DNA of 41,904 nucleotides from Pseudomonadota bacterium (GTDB lineage Bacteria; Bdellovibrionota_B; Oligoflexia; Oligoflexales; CAIYRB01). The notes beneath the pieces were generated by a model. The model searched no databases, was not told the DNA's origin, and saw only the letters and a program-made list of their open reading frames with translations. How positions within the stretch are numbered: the first letter of the stretch is position 1; each line of letters begins with the position of its first letter. Positions 27,472 to 35,509 of this stretch are shown in pieces. The stretch covers positions 1 to 41,904 of the forward strand of contig JAPLFY010000106.1 of NCBI GenBank assembly GCA_026390435.1, given 5' to 3'. Made by a program: the position numbers and the translations under genes.

Positions 27472-28197
27472 ATGATGGAATCACTCATCGCAGCAGCGTC
27501 GTCTTATGCTGGGCAGATCGATCAGGTCACCCATGTCGTGGCAATACTGGGTGGCTTTTGGCTGCTTTTGGCAGAAGCTGCTCTGTTCTACTTCGTATTC
27601 AGGTATCGCCGCTCGCGCAGTCCCAAGGCCCAGTACATTACTGGCGAGACCAAGCAACAGATGAAATGGATCCACTGGCCACACAATCTTGTGTTGCTGT
27701 GTGACATTGTCATTTTAGTTTTCGCGGTACGCGCTTGGTATCACGTCAAGCAAGAGATGCCTCCGACCGACGATGAAGTACGCGTCGTCGGCCACCAGTG
27801 GGCTTGGGAGTTTGTCCACTCCGGTCCGGACGGTAAGCTTGGCACCGACGACGATGTGTCGGTGGTCGACGAGCTTCACCTGATCGTGAACAAGACTTAT
27901 AAATTCAAGCTCGAAGCGGCGGACGTGCTGCACAGCTTCTCTATTCCGGTATTCCGCTTCAAGCAGGACGCGGTTCCTGGGCGGCAAATTTCCGGTTGGT
28001 TCAAACCCACAAAGACGGGACAGTACGACGTGCCGTGCTCGCAGATGTGCGGTATCGGACACGGCATCATGGGCGGTCAGGTGTATGTACACACTCCTGA
28101 AGAATACCGTCAGTGGTTAGACTCAAAAGCACCGAAATCTGCGGCCTTGCCGGTTGAAGGTTTGGATCGCATCGCAATGAATCAGGGTGGGATGTAA
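27472..28197 (+). CDS. coxB: Cytochrome c oxidase subunit II (CuA)
   Basis: It accepts electrons from cytochrome c at the binuclear CuA centre. Two N-terminal membrane helices (about 20-50 and 70-95) precede a periplasmic cupredoxin domain carrying ADVLHSFSIPVF (His ligand), QDAVPGR and CSQMCGIGHGIM (both Cys, His and Met ligands). The motif has Gln where the more common CSE has Glu; that ligand acts through its backbone. An insertion SGPDGKLGTDDDV sits before the conserved VDELHL segment. At 241 residues it ends after the cupredoxin domain, with no fused cytochrome c. A two-base gap separates it from coxA. Confidence 0.95.
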   Translation: MMESLIAAASSYAGQIDQVTHVVAILGGFWLLLAEAALFYFVFRYRRSRSPKAQYITGETKQQMKWIHWPHNLVLLCDIVILVFAVRAWYHVKQEMPPTDDEVRVVGHQWAWEFVHSGPDGKLGTDDDVSVVDELHLIVNKTYKFKLEAADVLHSFSIPVFRFKQDAVPGRQISGWFKPTKTGQYDVPCSQMCGIGHGIMGGQVYVHTPEEYRQWLDSKAPKSAALPVEGLDRIAMNQGGM

Positions 28198-28199
28198 AG

Positions 28200-29921
28200 A
28201 TGGCGACGCAAGGACATGCTGCTGCAGCTAACGGTCACGATGCCCATGGGCACGGTGACCATCACGAGTTGAGTTTCCTTCAAAAATACATCTTTCCGTT
28301 AGATCACAAGATCATCGGTATGCAGTACCTGTTCACAGGCATTTTCATGGGCGTAATTGGCGCCTTGATGTCTTATGCATTCCGGATGCAGATGGCCTTT
28401 CCAGGCAAGGCAGTGCCATTATTTGGTTTGATCACCCCAGAGTTTTATAATTCAATGGTGACCAATCACGGCTCGATCATGATCTTCTGGTTTGCCATGC
28501 CAGTGCTCATTGCGGCCTTCGGTAACTTCCTGATTCCATTGATGATTGGCTGTGACGACATGGTGTTCCCACGTGTCAACCGCCTGTCCTACCAGATATT
28601 CCTACTTAGCGCCGTCATCCTAATCGCCTCGATGTTTGTACCAGGTGGTGGCTTTGGTGGCGCTTGGACGTCCTATCCTCCACTGTCAGCATCAGCGGTG
28701 TATAACCAGACTCCTTACGGTGCGCCTATGTGGCTGCTCGCCGTGGCACTCGAGTTTGTGGCCTTCCTTCTCGGTGGTATCAACTTCATCACTACCCTGA
28801 TGAACGCAAGAGCGCCCGGGATGAAGATGTACGACATCCCAATCGTGGTCTGGATGATCATCATCGCCAGTATTTTGTTCATGGCCTCGGTCGGTCCGCT
28901 AATTGCCGGCGCTGTGATGTTACTTTTTGATCAGACGATCGGGACTGGCTTTTTCGATCCAGTGCGCGGCGGTGACCCAGTCCTTTGGCAGCACTTGTTC
29001 TGGTTCTTTGGCCACCCTGAGGTGTACGTAGTACTGCTCCCGGCATTGGGAATCGTGGCAGAAATTTTGCCTGTATTTGCCCGCAAGAAACTGTTCGCCT
29101 ACAAAACCATACTGTGGACGGCTATTGCCACGGGCGTCTTGAGCTTTGTAGTGTGGGCCCATCACCAGTTCGTCGCTGGCATCGACCCACGCATGGCTAA
29201 CATCTTCACTGTGACCACACTGCTGATTTCCGTGCCGATTACTGAGATGCTGTTTGTGTATATCGGCACGCTTTACGGTGGATCAATTTTGTTGACCACT
29301 CCGATGCTGTTTGCGATCGCTTTCATTGCCGAGTTCTTGATCGGTGGCGTCACAGGTATCTTCCTTGGTGCCAGCGGTAGTGACATTTACTTCCACGACA
29401 CCTATTTCGTCTTGGCCCACTTCCATTACACTTTCGTTCCGATCGCTGTAATTGCCGTGTTTGCCGGGATTTATTACTGGTTCCCCAAAATGTTCGGCCG
29501 CTTTATGAACGACTTCTGGGGTAAAGTGCACTTCTGGGGTACGGCAATTCCGTTCAACGGTATCTTCTTGCCACTGTTTTACACCGGTGCCGCGGGTGAT
29601 CACCGTCGTAGCTTTGACTTGCTGAACTTCCCTGAGCTGAACCAGCCAAATCTGATCTTTGCGCGCCAGTTCGCGACGATCTCATTGTTGGTGATGCTAG
29701 CCTTCCAGGTGATCTTCTTCATCAATTTCTTCTACTGCATGTTCCGTGGACGTAAGGCCGGCGCTAACCCATGGAATGCAAATACTTTGGAATGGGTGGC
29801 GCCATCGCCACCGCCGCACGGCAATTTTGCTGAACTGCCAAATTGTCACCGTGGACCTTATGAGTACAGCGTGCCCGGCCGTGATTCGGACTACTGGCCG
29901 CAGAACGAACCCGCTACTTGA
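28200..29921 (+). CDS. coxA: Cytochrome c oxidase subunit I (haem-copper catalytic subunit)
   Basis: It reduces O2 to water at haem a3-CuB and pumps protons. The 573 residues show about 12 helices and every metal ligand: His in TNHGSIMIF (haem a), FGHPEVYVVL (CuB His and cross-linked Tyr), WAHHQFV (CuB His pair) and HDTYFVLAHFHY (haem a3 and haem a). The Glu in GHPEV and Asp in IGCDDM mark the D channel of A1-type oxidases. At the place of the K-channel motif VPTGIKIF it reads VPITEMLF (about 345-352), so the Lys is Met with a Glu one residue before. The N-terminus is His-rich (HDAHGHGDHH). It lies tightly between coxB and coxC. Confidence 0.96.
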   Translation: MATQGHAAAANGHDAHGHGDHHELSFLQKYIFPLDHKIIGMQYLFTGIFMGVIGALMSYAFRMQMAFPGKAVPLFGLITPEFYNSMVTNHGSIMIFWFAMPVLIAAFGNFLIPLMIGCDDMVFPRVNRLSYQIFLLSAVILIASMFVPGGGFGGAWTSYPPLSASAVYNQTPYGAPMWLLAVALEFVAFLLGGINFITTLMNARAPGMKMYDIPIVVWMIIIASILFMASVGPLIAGAVMLLFDQTIGTGFFDPVRGGDPVLWQHLFWFFGHPEVYVVLLPALGIVAEILPVFARKKLFAYKTILWTAIATGVLSFVVWAHHQFVAGIDPRMANIFTVTTLLISVPITEMLFVYIGTLYGGSILLTTPMLFAIAFIAEFLIGGVTGIFLGASGSDIYFHDTYFVLAHFHYTFVPIAVIAVFAGIYYWFPKMFGRFMNDFWGKVHFWGTAIPFNGIFLPLFYTGAAGDHRRSFDLLNFPELNQPNLIFARQFATISLLVMLAFQVIFFINFFYCMFRGRKAGANPWNANTLEWVAPSPPPHGNFAELPNCHRGPYEYSVPGRDSDYWPQNEPAT

Positions 29922-29939
29922 ACTTGAGGTGAGGCAGAC

Positions 29940-30518
29940 GTGGCGACCGCGATACCAATAGCGACTGGACGAAGTGCAACCGGAATCCCCACAGGCAAAC
30001 TGGCTTTGTGGTGGGTCATCGGATCTGAAATCGTTATTTTTGGCGGCTTGCTCGCAAGCTACCTGATGATGCGGCTTATGTACGACTCCTGGTCGGATGC
30101 TGCGTCTCATACGAACACGGTTGCCGGTGCCATCAACACCTTCATTCTTCTGACCTCTAGCTTGTTTGCTGTGCTGGCTCACAACGCCGCAGAGCGGGGT
30201 AAAGGGCCACTGGCTGCTGGCTATTTGGTTCTCACCATTGGCGGTGGTCTCAGCTTCCTCGTGGTCAAAGCCATTGAGTGGACCGGTGAGATCAGTCATG
30301 GATTTACCATAACCACCAACACCTTCTGGTCGTTCTACTATACGGCTTGCGGTTTGCACGGCCTGCACGTGATTGGTGGCATGACCTGCATGGGAATCAT
30401 CGCATACGATGCGGTACGGGGGAAGAATCTTCAGCGCGTTGAGTACATCGGCTTGTACTGGCACTTTGTCGACATCGTGTGGATCTTCCTGTTCCCTCTG
30501 ATCTACATCGCGAAGTAA
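29940..30518 (+). CDS. coxC: Cytochrome c oxidase subunit III
   Basis: A 192-residue membrane protein with five helices of the CoxC family. Markers are WWVIGSEIVIFGGLLASYL, the central SLFAVLAHNAA and KAIEW-x-GEI segments, FYYTACGLHGLHVIGG (conserved HGxHV) and the end LYWHFVDIVWIFLFPLIYI. It starts at GTG 29940 with GAGGTGAGG upstream, 18 nt after coxA. Subunit III stabilises the catalytic site and lines the entry of the D channel. A second family member follows at 31009. Confidence 0.93.
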   Translation: MATAIPIATGRSATGIPTGKLALWWVIGSEIVIFGGLLASYLMMRLMYDSWSDAASHTNTVAGAINTFILLTSSLFAVLAHNAAERGKGPLAAGYLVLTIGGGLSFLVVKAIEWTGEISHGFTITTNTFWSFYYTACGLHGLHVIGGMTCMGIIAYDAVRGKNLQRVEYIGLYWHFVDIVWIFLFPLIYIAK

Positions 30519-30530
30519 GGAGAGACTGAG

Positions 30531-30989
30531 ATGAGCGAAGGCAACGCCGCGCATAATCATAACGGACCCGGTCATCACCATCACGAGCCGCACGCGCCCA
30601 TCTATTATGTGAAGATCTGGGCACTGCTGCTGGTTTTATTGATCGTTAGTATTACCGGTCCGATGTTAGGCAACAAGGTCCTTACCCTAATCACCGCGTT
30701 CGGGATTGCTGTAGTTAAGGCACTGATCGTGGCTGCCTTCTTCATGCACCTTAACGTTGAGAAGAAGTACATCTGGTATGTTTTGATGACGATGCTGACT
30801 GCCGTGACGATCTTCTACTTTGGTGTCGCTGCTGACGTGCAGAAGTACCATGGGTCTAACTGGACAAAGCCGGCCTCTTACAAGTATGACGAAGATATGA
30901 AAAAAGCGCACGAAGCTGGCGGACATGGCGGTGAGCATGGCGCGAAGCACGGAGCCGAGGCCGGCGCCACTCATGGTGCCGCTCAATAA
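30531..30989 (+). CDS. coxD: Cytochrome c oxidase subunit IV-like protein
   Basis: A 152-residue membrane protein with three helices: WALLLVLLIVSITGPMLG, FGIAVVKALIVAAFFMHL and YVLMTMLTAVTIFYFGVAA. The K-A-L-I-V-A-x-F-F-M-H-L pattern is typical of prokaryotic subunit IV. Both ends are His-rich (GPGHHHHEPHAP at the start, HGGEHGAKHGAEAGATHG at the end), which could bind metal or act as a flexible linker. AAGGAG lies upstream of the ATG and the gene follows coxC by 12 nt. It is an accessory subunit, not needed for catalysis in related enzymes. Confidence 0.87.
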   Translation: MSEGNAAHNHNGPGHHHHEPHAPIYYVKIWALLLVLLIVSITGPMLGNKVLTLITAFGIAVVKALIVAAFFMHLNVEKKYIWYVLMTMLTAVTIFYFGVAADVQKYHGSNWTKPASYKYDEDMKKAHEAGGHGGEHGAKHGAEAGATHGAAQ

Positions 30990-31008
30990 GTGAGAGTGAG
31001 GGTTTGAT

Positions 31009-31605
31009 ATGGCGACGGCGATCAATGTGCCTGGGGCATTACCTAGGGGCCGGCAGCCGGTGGTGCCGAGTGCAGTGATAGCGACCTTGGTGCTTATTTT
31101 GACTGAGGTTATGTATTTCTGTGCGTTGATCAGTGCTTTTAACGTCATCAGAGCTCAGCTCTTTGGCAACTGGGCCCCTCCGGGCGATGTCCGCCTGCCT
31201 GTAGCTGCGACGGCTTTCAATACCGCCTTGCTACTCGCTAGTGGTGTGACCGTCTGGCTTTCTGCGCGCGCCTATAAGTCACCCGAAGGACGCAGCAAGG
31301 CGCAGTTACTACTTCTAGTTACTATGACCTTGGGAGCTTGCTTTGTTGGCTTTCAAGGTTACGAGTGGGTGAAGTTGGTACAGTACGGTATGACGATGCG
31401 CTCTGGAATTTTCGGGGCGACTTTCTTTATGATTATCGGCTCGCACGGCATTCATGTGATTGCCGCACTTTTAGTGATGGCGTTCCTATACATGCGAATG
31501 CTGCAAGGCCGGCTGAGCCTCGGGGCACTGCAGGCTATGCAGGTATTCTGGCTGTTCGTCGTTGGCGTATGGCCGGTCCTTTATCGTTTAGTGTATTTCG
31601 CTTAA
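31009..31605 (+). CDS. Second cytochrome c oxidase subunit III family protein
   Basis: A 198-residue paralogue of subunit III with five helices. The family marks are LILTEVMYFCALISAF, TALLLASGVTVWLSARA, FQGYEWVKLV (conserved Glu and Trp), FFMIIGSHGIHVIAALLVM with SHGIHV, and a C-terminal FWLFVVGVWPVLYRLVYF. It differs clearly from the first CoxC, so it is not a recent duplicate. Two small subunit III-like proteins in one operon occur in some deltaproteobacterial and Bdellovibrio-like aa3 or caa3 loci. They could supply a seven-helix equivalent or be alternative subunits. Confidence 0.85.
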   Translation: MATAINVPGALPRGRQPVVPSAVIATLVLILTEVMYFCALISAFNVIRAQLFGNWAPPGDVRLPVAATAFNTALLLASGVTVWLSARAYKSPEGRSKAQLLLLVTMTLGACFVGFQGYEWVKLVQYGMTMRSGIFGATFFMIIGSHGIHVIAALLVMAFLYMRMLQGRLSLGALQAMQVFWLFVVGVWPVLYRLVYFA

Positions 31606-31657
31606 GCCCGCGGTGGTCGGTCGGGTTTCATAGATTGCAATCTCGTGGGAGGCCTCG

Positions 31658-31903
31658 ATGCTGACCTCACTTTTTTATACGATCTTTGGTGCCACTCATG
31701 CCTCGGCATGCGCGGTATGTGGTATCGGCGAAGATCCGGCAGCCGGTGCCATATTAGCTGGTACGGGTTTATTGTCGGCCGCTCCCATCATCATGATTGG
31801 CAGCGGTGTGTATTATCTTTATCGGCAGAGCAAGAAACATAGGCCTGACGATCTTCACGCGAGTGCGCCGTCACTGACTGCGGAATCGAGTCCCCATAAG
31901 TGA
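31658..31903 (+). CDS. Small membrane protein with a CAVCG motif
   Basis: An 81-residue protein with GGGAGG five bases before its ATG. It reads a hydrophobic start ending ATHASA, then CAVCGIGEDPAAG, then one clear helix (GLLSAAPIIMIGSGVYYLY) and a basic, Ser-rich tail. The CxxC just after a possible signal sequence suggests a metal or redox role, perhaps copper handling for the oxidase. The first segment may be a signal peptide or a first helix. Its stop overlaps the GTG of the next gene by four bases, so the TlpA-like protein depends on its translation. Confidence 0.6.
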   Translation: MLTSLFYTIFGATHASACAVCGIGEDPAAGAILAGTGLLSAAPIIMIGSGVYYLYRQSKKHRPDDLHASAPSLTAESSPHK

Positions 31904-32496
31904 GCAAAGCCTCAAGAATCACCTTGATCGTGGTTGGCAATCTGGCTTTGGTCGGACTGCTGGCAGCAGGTTTCTTTTGGTTTGAGAGGCGCGAGATTGT
32001 CCCAGGGGCCGGAGATTCAGCCTTGAGTGACGACTCAGCAGGCGTTGACGAGTCAGATGACAGCGATGAACCGGCAAAGGTCAAAACTATAGGGCAATGG
32101 TCTCCTTTACCGGCACCAAAGCCGAGCGATCCCAATGTCGATCTTGAGCATTGGCATGGGCAGGTTTATTTCGTCAATTTTTGGGCTAGTTGGTGCACGG
32201 CATGCAGCGAGGAACGTCCGCAGTTGGATCAATTGGCGGCAGAGTTTCCTAAGTCGATGGTGGGGATTGCCACCATGGACTCCGTGGCTCAAGTTGGTGA
32301 GTCAGAGGCCGAGCATCCGCACAAGTATCCCATCGGTGTCGACGAGGATGGGACCATCTCTCAGACTCTGGGCATCGAAGTGTTACCGCAGAGTCTGGTA
32401 GTGGATGGTCGCGGCCGGATTTTACGGCGCTTTATGGGCGCCCTGACTGGCGTGCAGGTTGAAGCTATCCGGACCTTGCTGCGAGGCAAGCAGTAG
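31900..32496 (+). CDS. TlpA/ResA-like membrane-anchored thioredoxin
   Basis: A periplasmic thiol reductase of 198 residues. An N-terminal anchor (ITLIVVGNLALVGLLAAGFF) and an Asp/Ser-rich linker precede a thioredoxin fold with VNFWASWCTACSEERPQL (active site WCTAC), GIATMDS and the cis-Pro strand VLPQSLVVDG. It starts at GTG 31900, overlapping the previous stop. In this family the enzyme reduces apocytochrome c or the CuA cysteines of subunit II and is recharged by DsbD or CcdA; DsbD is encoded 10 kb away. It closes the cox operon and converges with the MscS gene after 7 nt. Confidence 0.85.
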   Translation: MSKASRITLIVVGNLALVGLLAAGFFWFERREIVPGAGDSALSDDSAGVDESDDSDEPAKVKTIGQWSPLPAPKPSDPNVDLEHWHGQVYFVNFWASWCTACSEERPQLDQLAAEFPKSMVGIATMDSVAQVGESEAEHPHKYPIGVDEDGTISQTLGIEVLPQSLVVDGRGRILRRFMGALTGVQVEAIRTLLRGKQ

Positions 32497-32503
32497 GACT
32501 GAC

Positions 32504-34381
32504 TTAATCGGCTGGAGTTGTCTCCGTAGGATTTGGATATTCTGCTAAGCCATGCGGTCCAAAAGGCAGGATGTCGGTGCGCGGCTCTTCCCAAGTCTGC
32601 GGATAGAATGGCTGCGGCATGGCCTTGGTGGCTAAAAGCTCTCGAGCTTGTTTAATGGCGCTATTTTGTAGCGACGTGTCGAGGCCACCGCTTTGTTCGA
32701 CGTAAACAGTCGTTGAGGGGAAGGCAAAGCCAGTGCCGCACTCCTCTACTATGGTCATAAGTTTTAGATTTAGGTCTTCCACTACGGCCCAATACTGATG
32801 CAGATCCTGTGCCTTTATGAAGCTTAAGATCTCAACGTCTAGGCTGGATGGTCCGAAGCCAACGAAGCGTACCCGCGCTGGATCGTTCAGTACCATCGGA
32901 TGACCAATCAGCAGCTCTTTGATCCGTAGGAGTAATAGGCGCATTTGCTCTGGTTTGGTCTCGTAGCGCAGCCCTAGCTTTGGTGCCCAACGTATTTTAC
33001 TTCGGCGTTCAAAGTTCTCTAGCTTCATCATGGAGAATTCAGCATTGGGAATAGTCACCAGTGTTTGATCCATGGTTCGGAGACGGGTCGATCTCAGGCC
33101 AATCTCTTCCACTGTTCCGGAAATTTCCCCCGAACGGACAAAATCTCCAACGCGCACCGGTTGATCTAGAATTATGGAGACTCCACCAAATAAATTCTCG
33201 ATCGTTTTCTGGCCCGCCAGTGCAATGGCCAAACCACCGACTCCAAGGCCAGCCAGAACAGCGGTGACGTTAAAACCAAAGGTGCTGAGAATAGCCAGGA
33301 TTGAGACGACGATAACTAGCGCCTTTACGCCCTTTTCAATCGGTTGCAGCATGCCAGCTGCCGCGCGGCGTCCTTGGCTATCAAAAGCGCCTTGGTAATA
33401 GGTGATCACGATATGCAGAAGGTGCATGGCCAAAATCACGAACGCGATAATGAGCACCACTTTTTCACTTGTGGTCAGATACTGCCGGGTTTCTAAATTT
33501 AATTCGAGTGTGGCCCTTAGCATCCTAAAGGTAAGTACGCCGGCTATCCACCGCATGGATGGAAGGGCTTCGCGCTGGCTGTCTGTGGTCATGGTGATGG
33601 AAAAGCGACTGACTATCATCCGGCCAAGATGCAGAAGTAGGAAGGCAACCAGCCCCGATAGGCCGATAGCTAGAATTAACGCCAGGGAAAGTCCCAGCCA
33701 CTGCCAAGCCTTGATGTTGAGGAATGTGGGTTCGACCAGCCAGGATGGGAGGCTGTTGAGTAACTCGTTGTGGGATAGGCGTTCGATTAGCTCTGGAACG
33801 CTTTGGACAAACTCACTTGAGAACTGCCATAACTTCCGATTGTCGGCGCCACTGTCGGAGCGATTATCTCCAGCCAAGGCGATGCGCTCGAGCTCTATGG
33901 GTATACTTTGATTGGACACCTGAACTTGTCCAACCACCTCAATCTGGGGTGGGAGTCCGTCATAGAGTCGCCCATCAGCTTCGTCCGAAATTCGCGCAAG
34001 GTCGATTTGACCGCGGGTATTTAAAAGTTTTAACAGCATAGCGGCTGTCTTCTGCCGCTTTTCAGAGTTCATGCCGCGGGGAAAGTGGATGTAGCGCAAG
34101 CTTGCATCGACATCTTCACGGCGCAAGATCGGCAAAAATTGGCGCATCATGTGCCGCGGTGAATCCAGACTTTCGGTCATGCCGTTGGGGGCAGAGTTTG
34201 CAGAGGTCTCGGCAGGACCTGCGCTTAAGCTCATGGTTGGCGTGACGCATAATAGAAGTAGCAGCAAGAACTGGCCACCCCTGCGCATGATTGTGCGTGG
34301 GTTAATCAGCGAGAAACATACTAGCCTAAGGGAGCTGCTCATCATCAGGGATAGACCTCGTAAAAAAACTGCCGCAACCAA
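32504..34381 (-). CDS. MscS-family mechanosensitive channel with N-terminal extension
   Basis: A tension-gated inner-membrane channel of 625 residues. After a signal-like segment (QFLLLLLLCVTPTMSLSAG) there is a periplasmic region of about 180 residues, then helices near 225-260, 270-300 and 310-340. The pore helix TM3 region reads VTAVLAGLGVGGLAIALAGQ followed by KTIENLFGG, with the Gly/Ala packing of MscS. Then comes the beta domain (VRVGDFVRSGEISGTVEEIG, the RSTRLRTMDQTLVTIPNA strand and NFERRSKI) and an alpha/beta cytoplasmic cage. The start is uncertain: ATG at 34381, 34345 (GAGG upstream) or 34288. No neighbour suggests a specific partner. Confidence 0.88.
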   Translation of the reverse strand: MVAAVFLRGLSLMMSSSLRLVCFSLINPRTIMRRGGQFLLLLLLCVTPTMSLSAGPAETSANSAPNGMTESLDSPRHMMRQFLPILRREDVDASLRYIHFPRGMNSEKRQKTAAMLLKLLNTRGQIDLARISDEADGRLYDGLPPQIEVVGQVQVSNQSIPIELERIALAGDNRSDSGADNRKLWQFSSEFVQSVPELIERLSHNELLNSLPSWLVEPTFLNIKAWQWLGLSLALILAIGLSGLVAFLLLHLGRMIVSRFSITMTTDSQREALPSMRWIAGVLTFRMLRATLELNLETRQYLTTSEKVVLIIAFVILAMHLLHIVITYYQGAFDSQGRRAAAGMLQPIEKGVKALVIVVSILAILSTFGFNVTAVLAGLGVGGLAIALAGQKTIENLFGGVSIILDQPVRVGDFVRSGEISGTVEEIGLRSTRLRTMDQTLVTIPNAEFSMMKLENFERRSKIRWAPKLGLRYETKPEQMRLLLLRIKELLIGHPMVLNDPARVRFVGFGPSSLDVEILSFIKAQDLHQYWAVVEDLNLKLMTIVEECGTGFAFPSTTVYVEQSGGLDTSLQNSAIKQARELLATKAMPQPFYPQTWEEPRTDILPFGPHGLAEYPNPTETTPAD

Positions 34382-34513
34382 CGCGTAGAAACCTTAACTC
34401 TAGAATCTGAACACTCTGCGAATCATCACACAAGTGTCAGTTTTGTCCTCGGCTTTGTTAGTGGCGGTGCCGTTGACTGCCAGAGAGTCACAATTCGCAG
34501 CGGGATAAGCAAA

Positions 34514-34543
34514 TGCTCGCTAATCATCCATGACTAGCGAGCA
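34514..34543 (-). terminator. Hairpin downstream of the DUF3465-like gene
   Basis: TGCTCGCTA and TAGCGAGCA are perfect nine-base arms around a 12-base loop, 30 bases past the stop of the minus-strand gene. On the minus strand the stem is followed by TTTGCTT, a short interrupted T-run, so an intrinsic terminator is plausible. The rest of the 190-base gap to the MscS gene shows nothing else. Confidence 0.5.
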
Positions 34544-34573
34544 CGTATTCTGATTAATATGACTAGCGAAGTA

Positions 34574-35272
34574 TCAGTTGTGGCGGCGGTGCTTGCCCTG
34601 ATGCTTGGGATAGTGTTTACCCTGGTGCTGATTTTGACCCTGGTTCTTGTTGTTGCCGTGGTCGTTGTTCTGGTTTTGATCTTGGCCGTGGTCACCCTGG
34701 CCGTTGTTTTGGCCCTGATTGTTGCCGTGACCGCCGCCGTGGTGTGGCCCACGATCGTTGGGCTGCTCGTCGCCGTAAAGCATGCCATTGATTCTCAGGT
34801 AGCCATGAGGGTGGCCACCAGAGCTGTTAGCCATGTGCACCCAGTGCAAAATGGCTCCGTCTGGGGACGCTGGATAGGGGCCAGAAGGTGCATTAGAGGT
34901 GATGTAGTCACCGCAGGCTTCGACTTGGTCGCCGACTTTGACGTCATCTTCCACATCGCCAAAGGCCTCGTTGTAGATGACTTCGATCACTTCGGTGACT
35001 TGGTCGCCAATCTGCACTGAGATGTGGATGTGAGGACCTTGATTGCCGTAGTTGCGAACCACGGCACCTGAAATGTGGCCGCGGGATTTGAACTGATTGG
35101 ATGTGTGCGTTACCCAGTCAAGCACGATTTCATTATTGAAATCGGTGGGTTGACTGTGGTCATCCAAACAAGTTGGGGGCGCATCGGAATGCCCCCCCAT
35201 CGCAGCTGACGGCACTAAGGCCAGCCAAATCAACGTACTAAACGATAATAGAGTCTTTGGCCCTGTCAACAT
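34574..35272 (-). CDS. Secreted DUF3465-like protein with Asn/Gln/His-rich tail
   Basis: A predicted exported protein of unknown function, 232 residues from the second ATG of an ATG-ATG pair, chosen because GAGGAG lies six bases before it. A signal peptide (LLSFSTLIWLALVPSAAMG) is followed by a domain with VGDQVEACGDYI, AILHWVHMANSSGGHPHGYL and a final GMLYG. This matches the DUF3465 pattern of a 'GD.V.F.GEY' strand and an 'IHWTHHDP.G.H..GW' block, here as HWVH. The last about 55 residues are low complexity (GHGNNQGQNNGQGDHGQ and similar), ending in His/Lys/Arg. The tail may be disordered and metal- or surface-binding. Two Cys in the domain could pair. Confidence 0.7.
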   Translation of the reverse strand: MLTGPKTLLSFSTLIWLALVPSAAMGGHSDAPPTCLDDHSQPTDFNNEIVLDWVTHTSNQFKSRGHISGAVVRNYGNQGPHIHISVQIGDQVTEVIEVIYNEAFGDVEDDVKVGDQVEACGDYITSNAPSGPYPASPDGAILHWVHMANSSGGHPHGYLRINGMLYGDEQPNDRGPHHGGGHGNNQGQNNGQGDHGQDQNQNNDHGNNKNQGQNQHQGKHYPKHQGKHRRHN

Positions 35273-35509
35273 CATCTGCTCCTCATAGTCCGGCATGTTG
35301 GTGCCTGGTAGAAACGCTGGACCATATTTCCAGCTTATACGGGTGTGCTCTGACGCCCGTGGTTGTAACGGGTCTGGCCCGGACTCCGCAACCGCTATTT
35401 TTAAGACCGGCCTCGTACGGGCCTAGATAGTTGCTGCATCAGCGACTAAACCCCCTTATATTAATAGCTAAATTTAGTCTCAAAATTAAACAAACGTGGT
35501 TTATATATT

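Noticed and set aside
29697-30593. 298-codon minus-strand frame across coxA-coxC
   Set aside because: Antisense to two well-identified oxidase genes and without recognisable domains.
34559-35020. 153-codon plus-strand frame rich in Val and Leu
   Set aside because: It is antisense to the DUF3465-like gene; its repetitive hydrophobic start is the complement of the Asn/Gln/His codons of that protein's tail.
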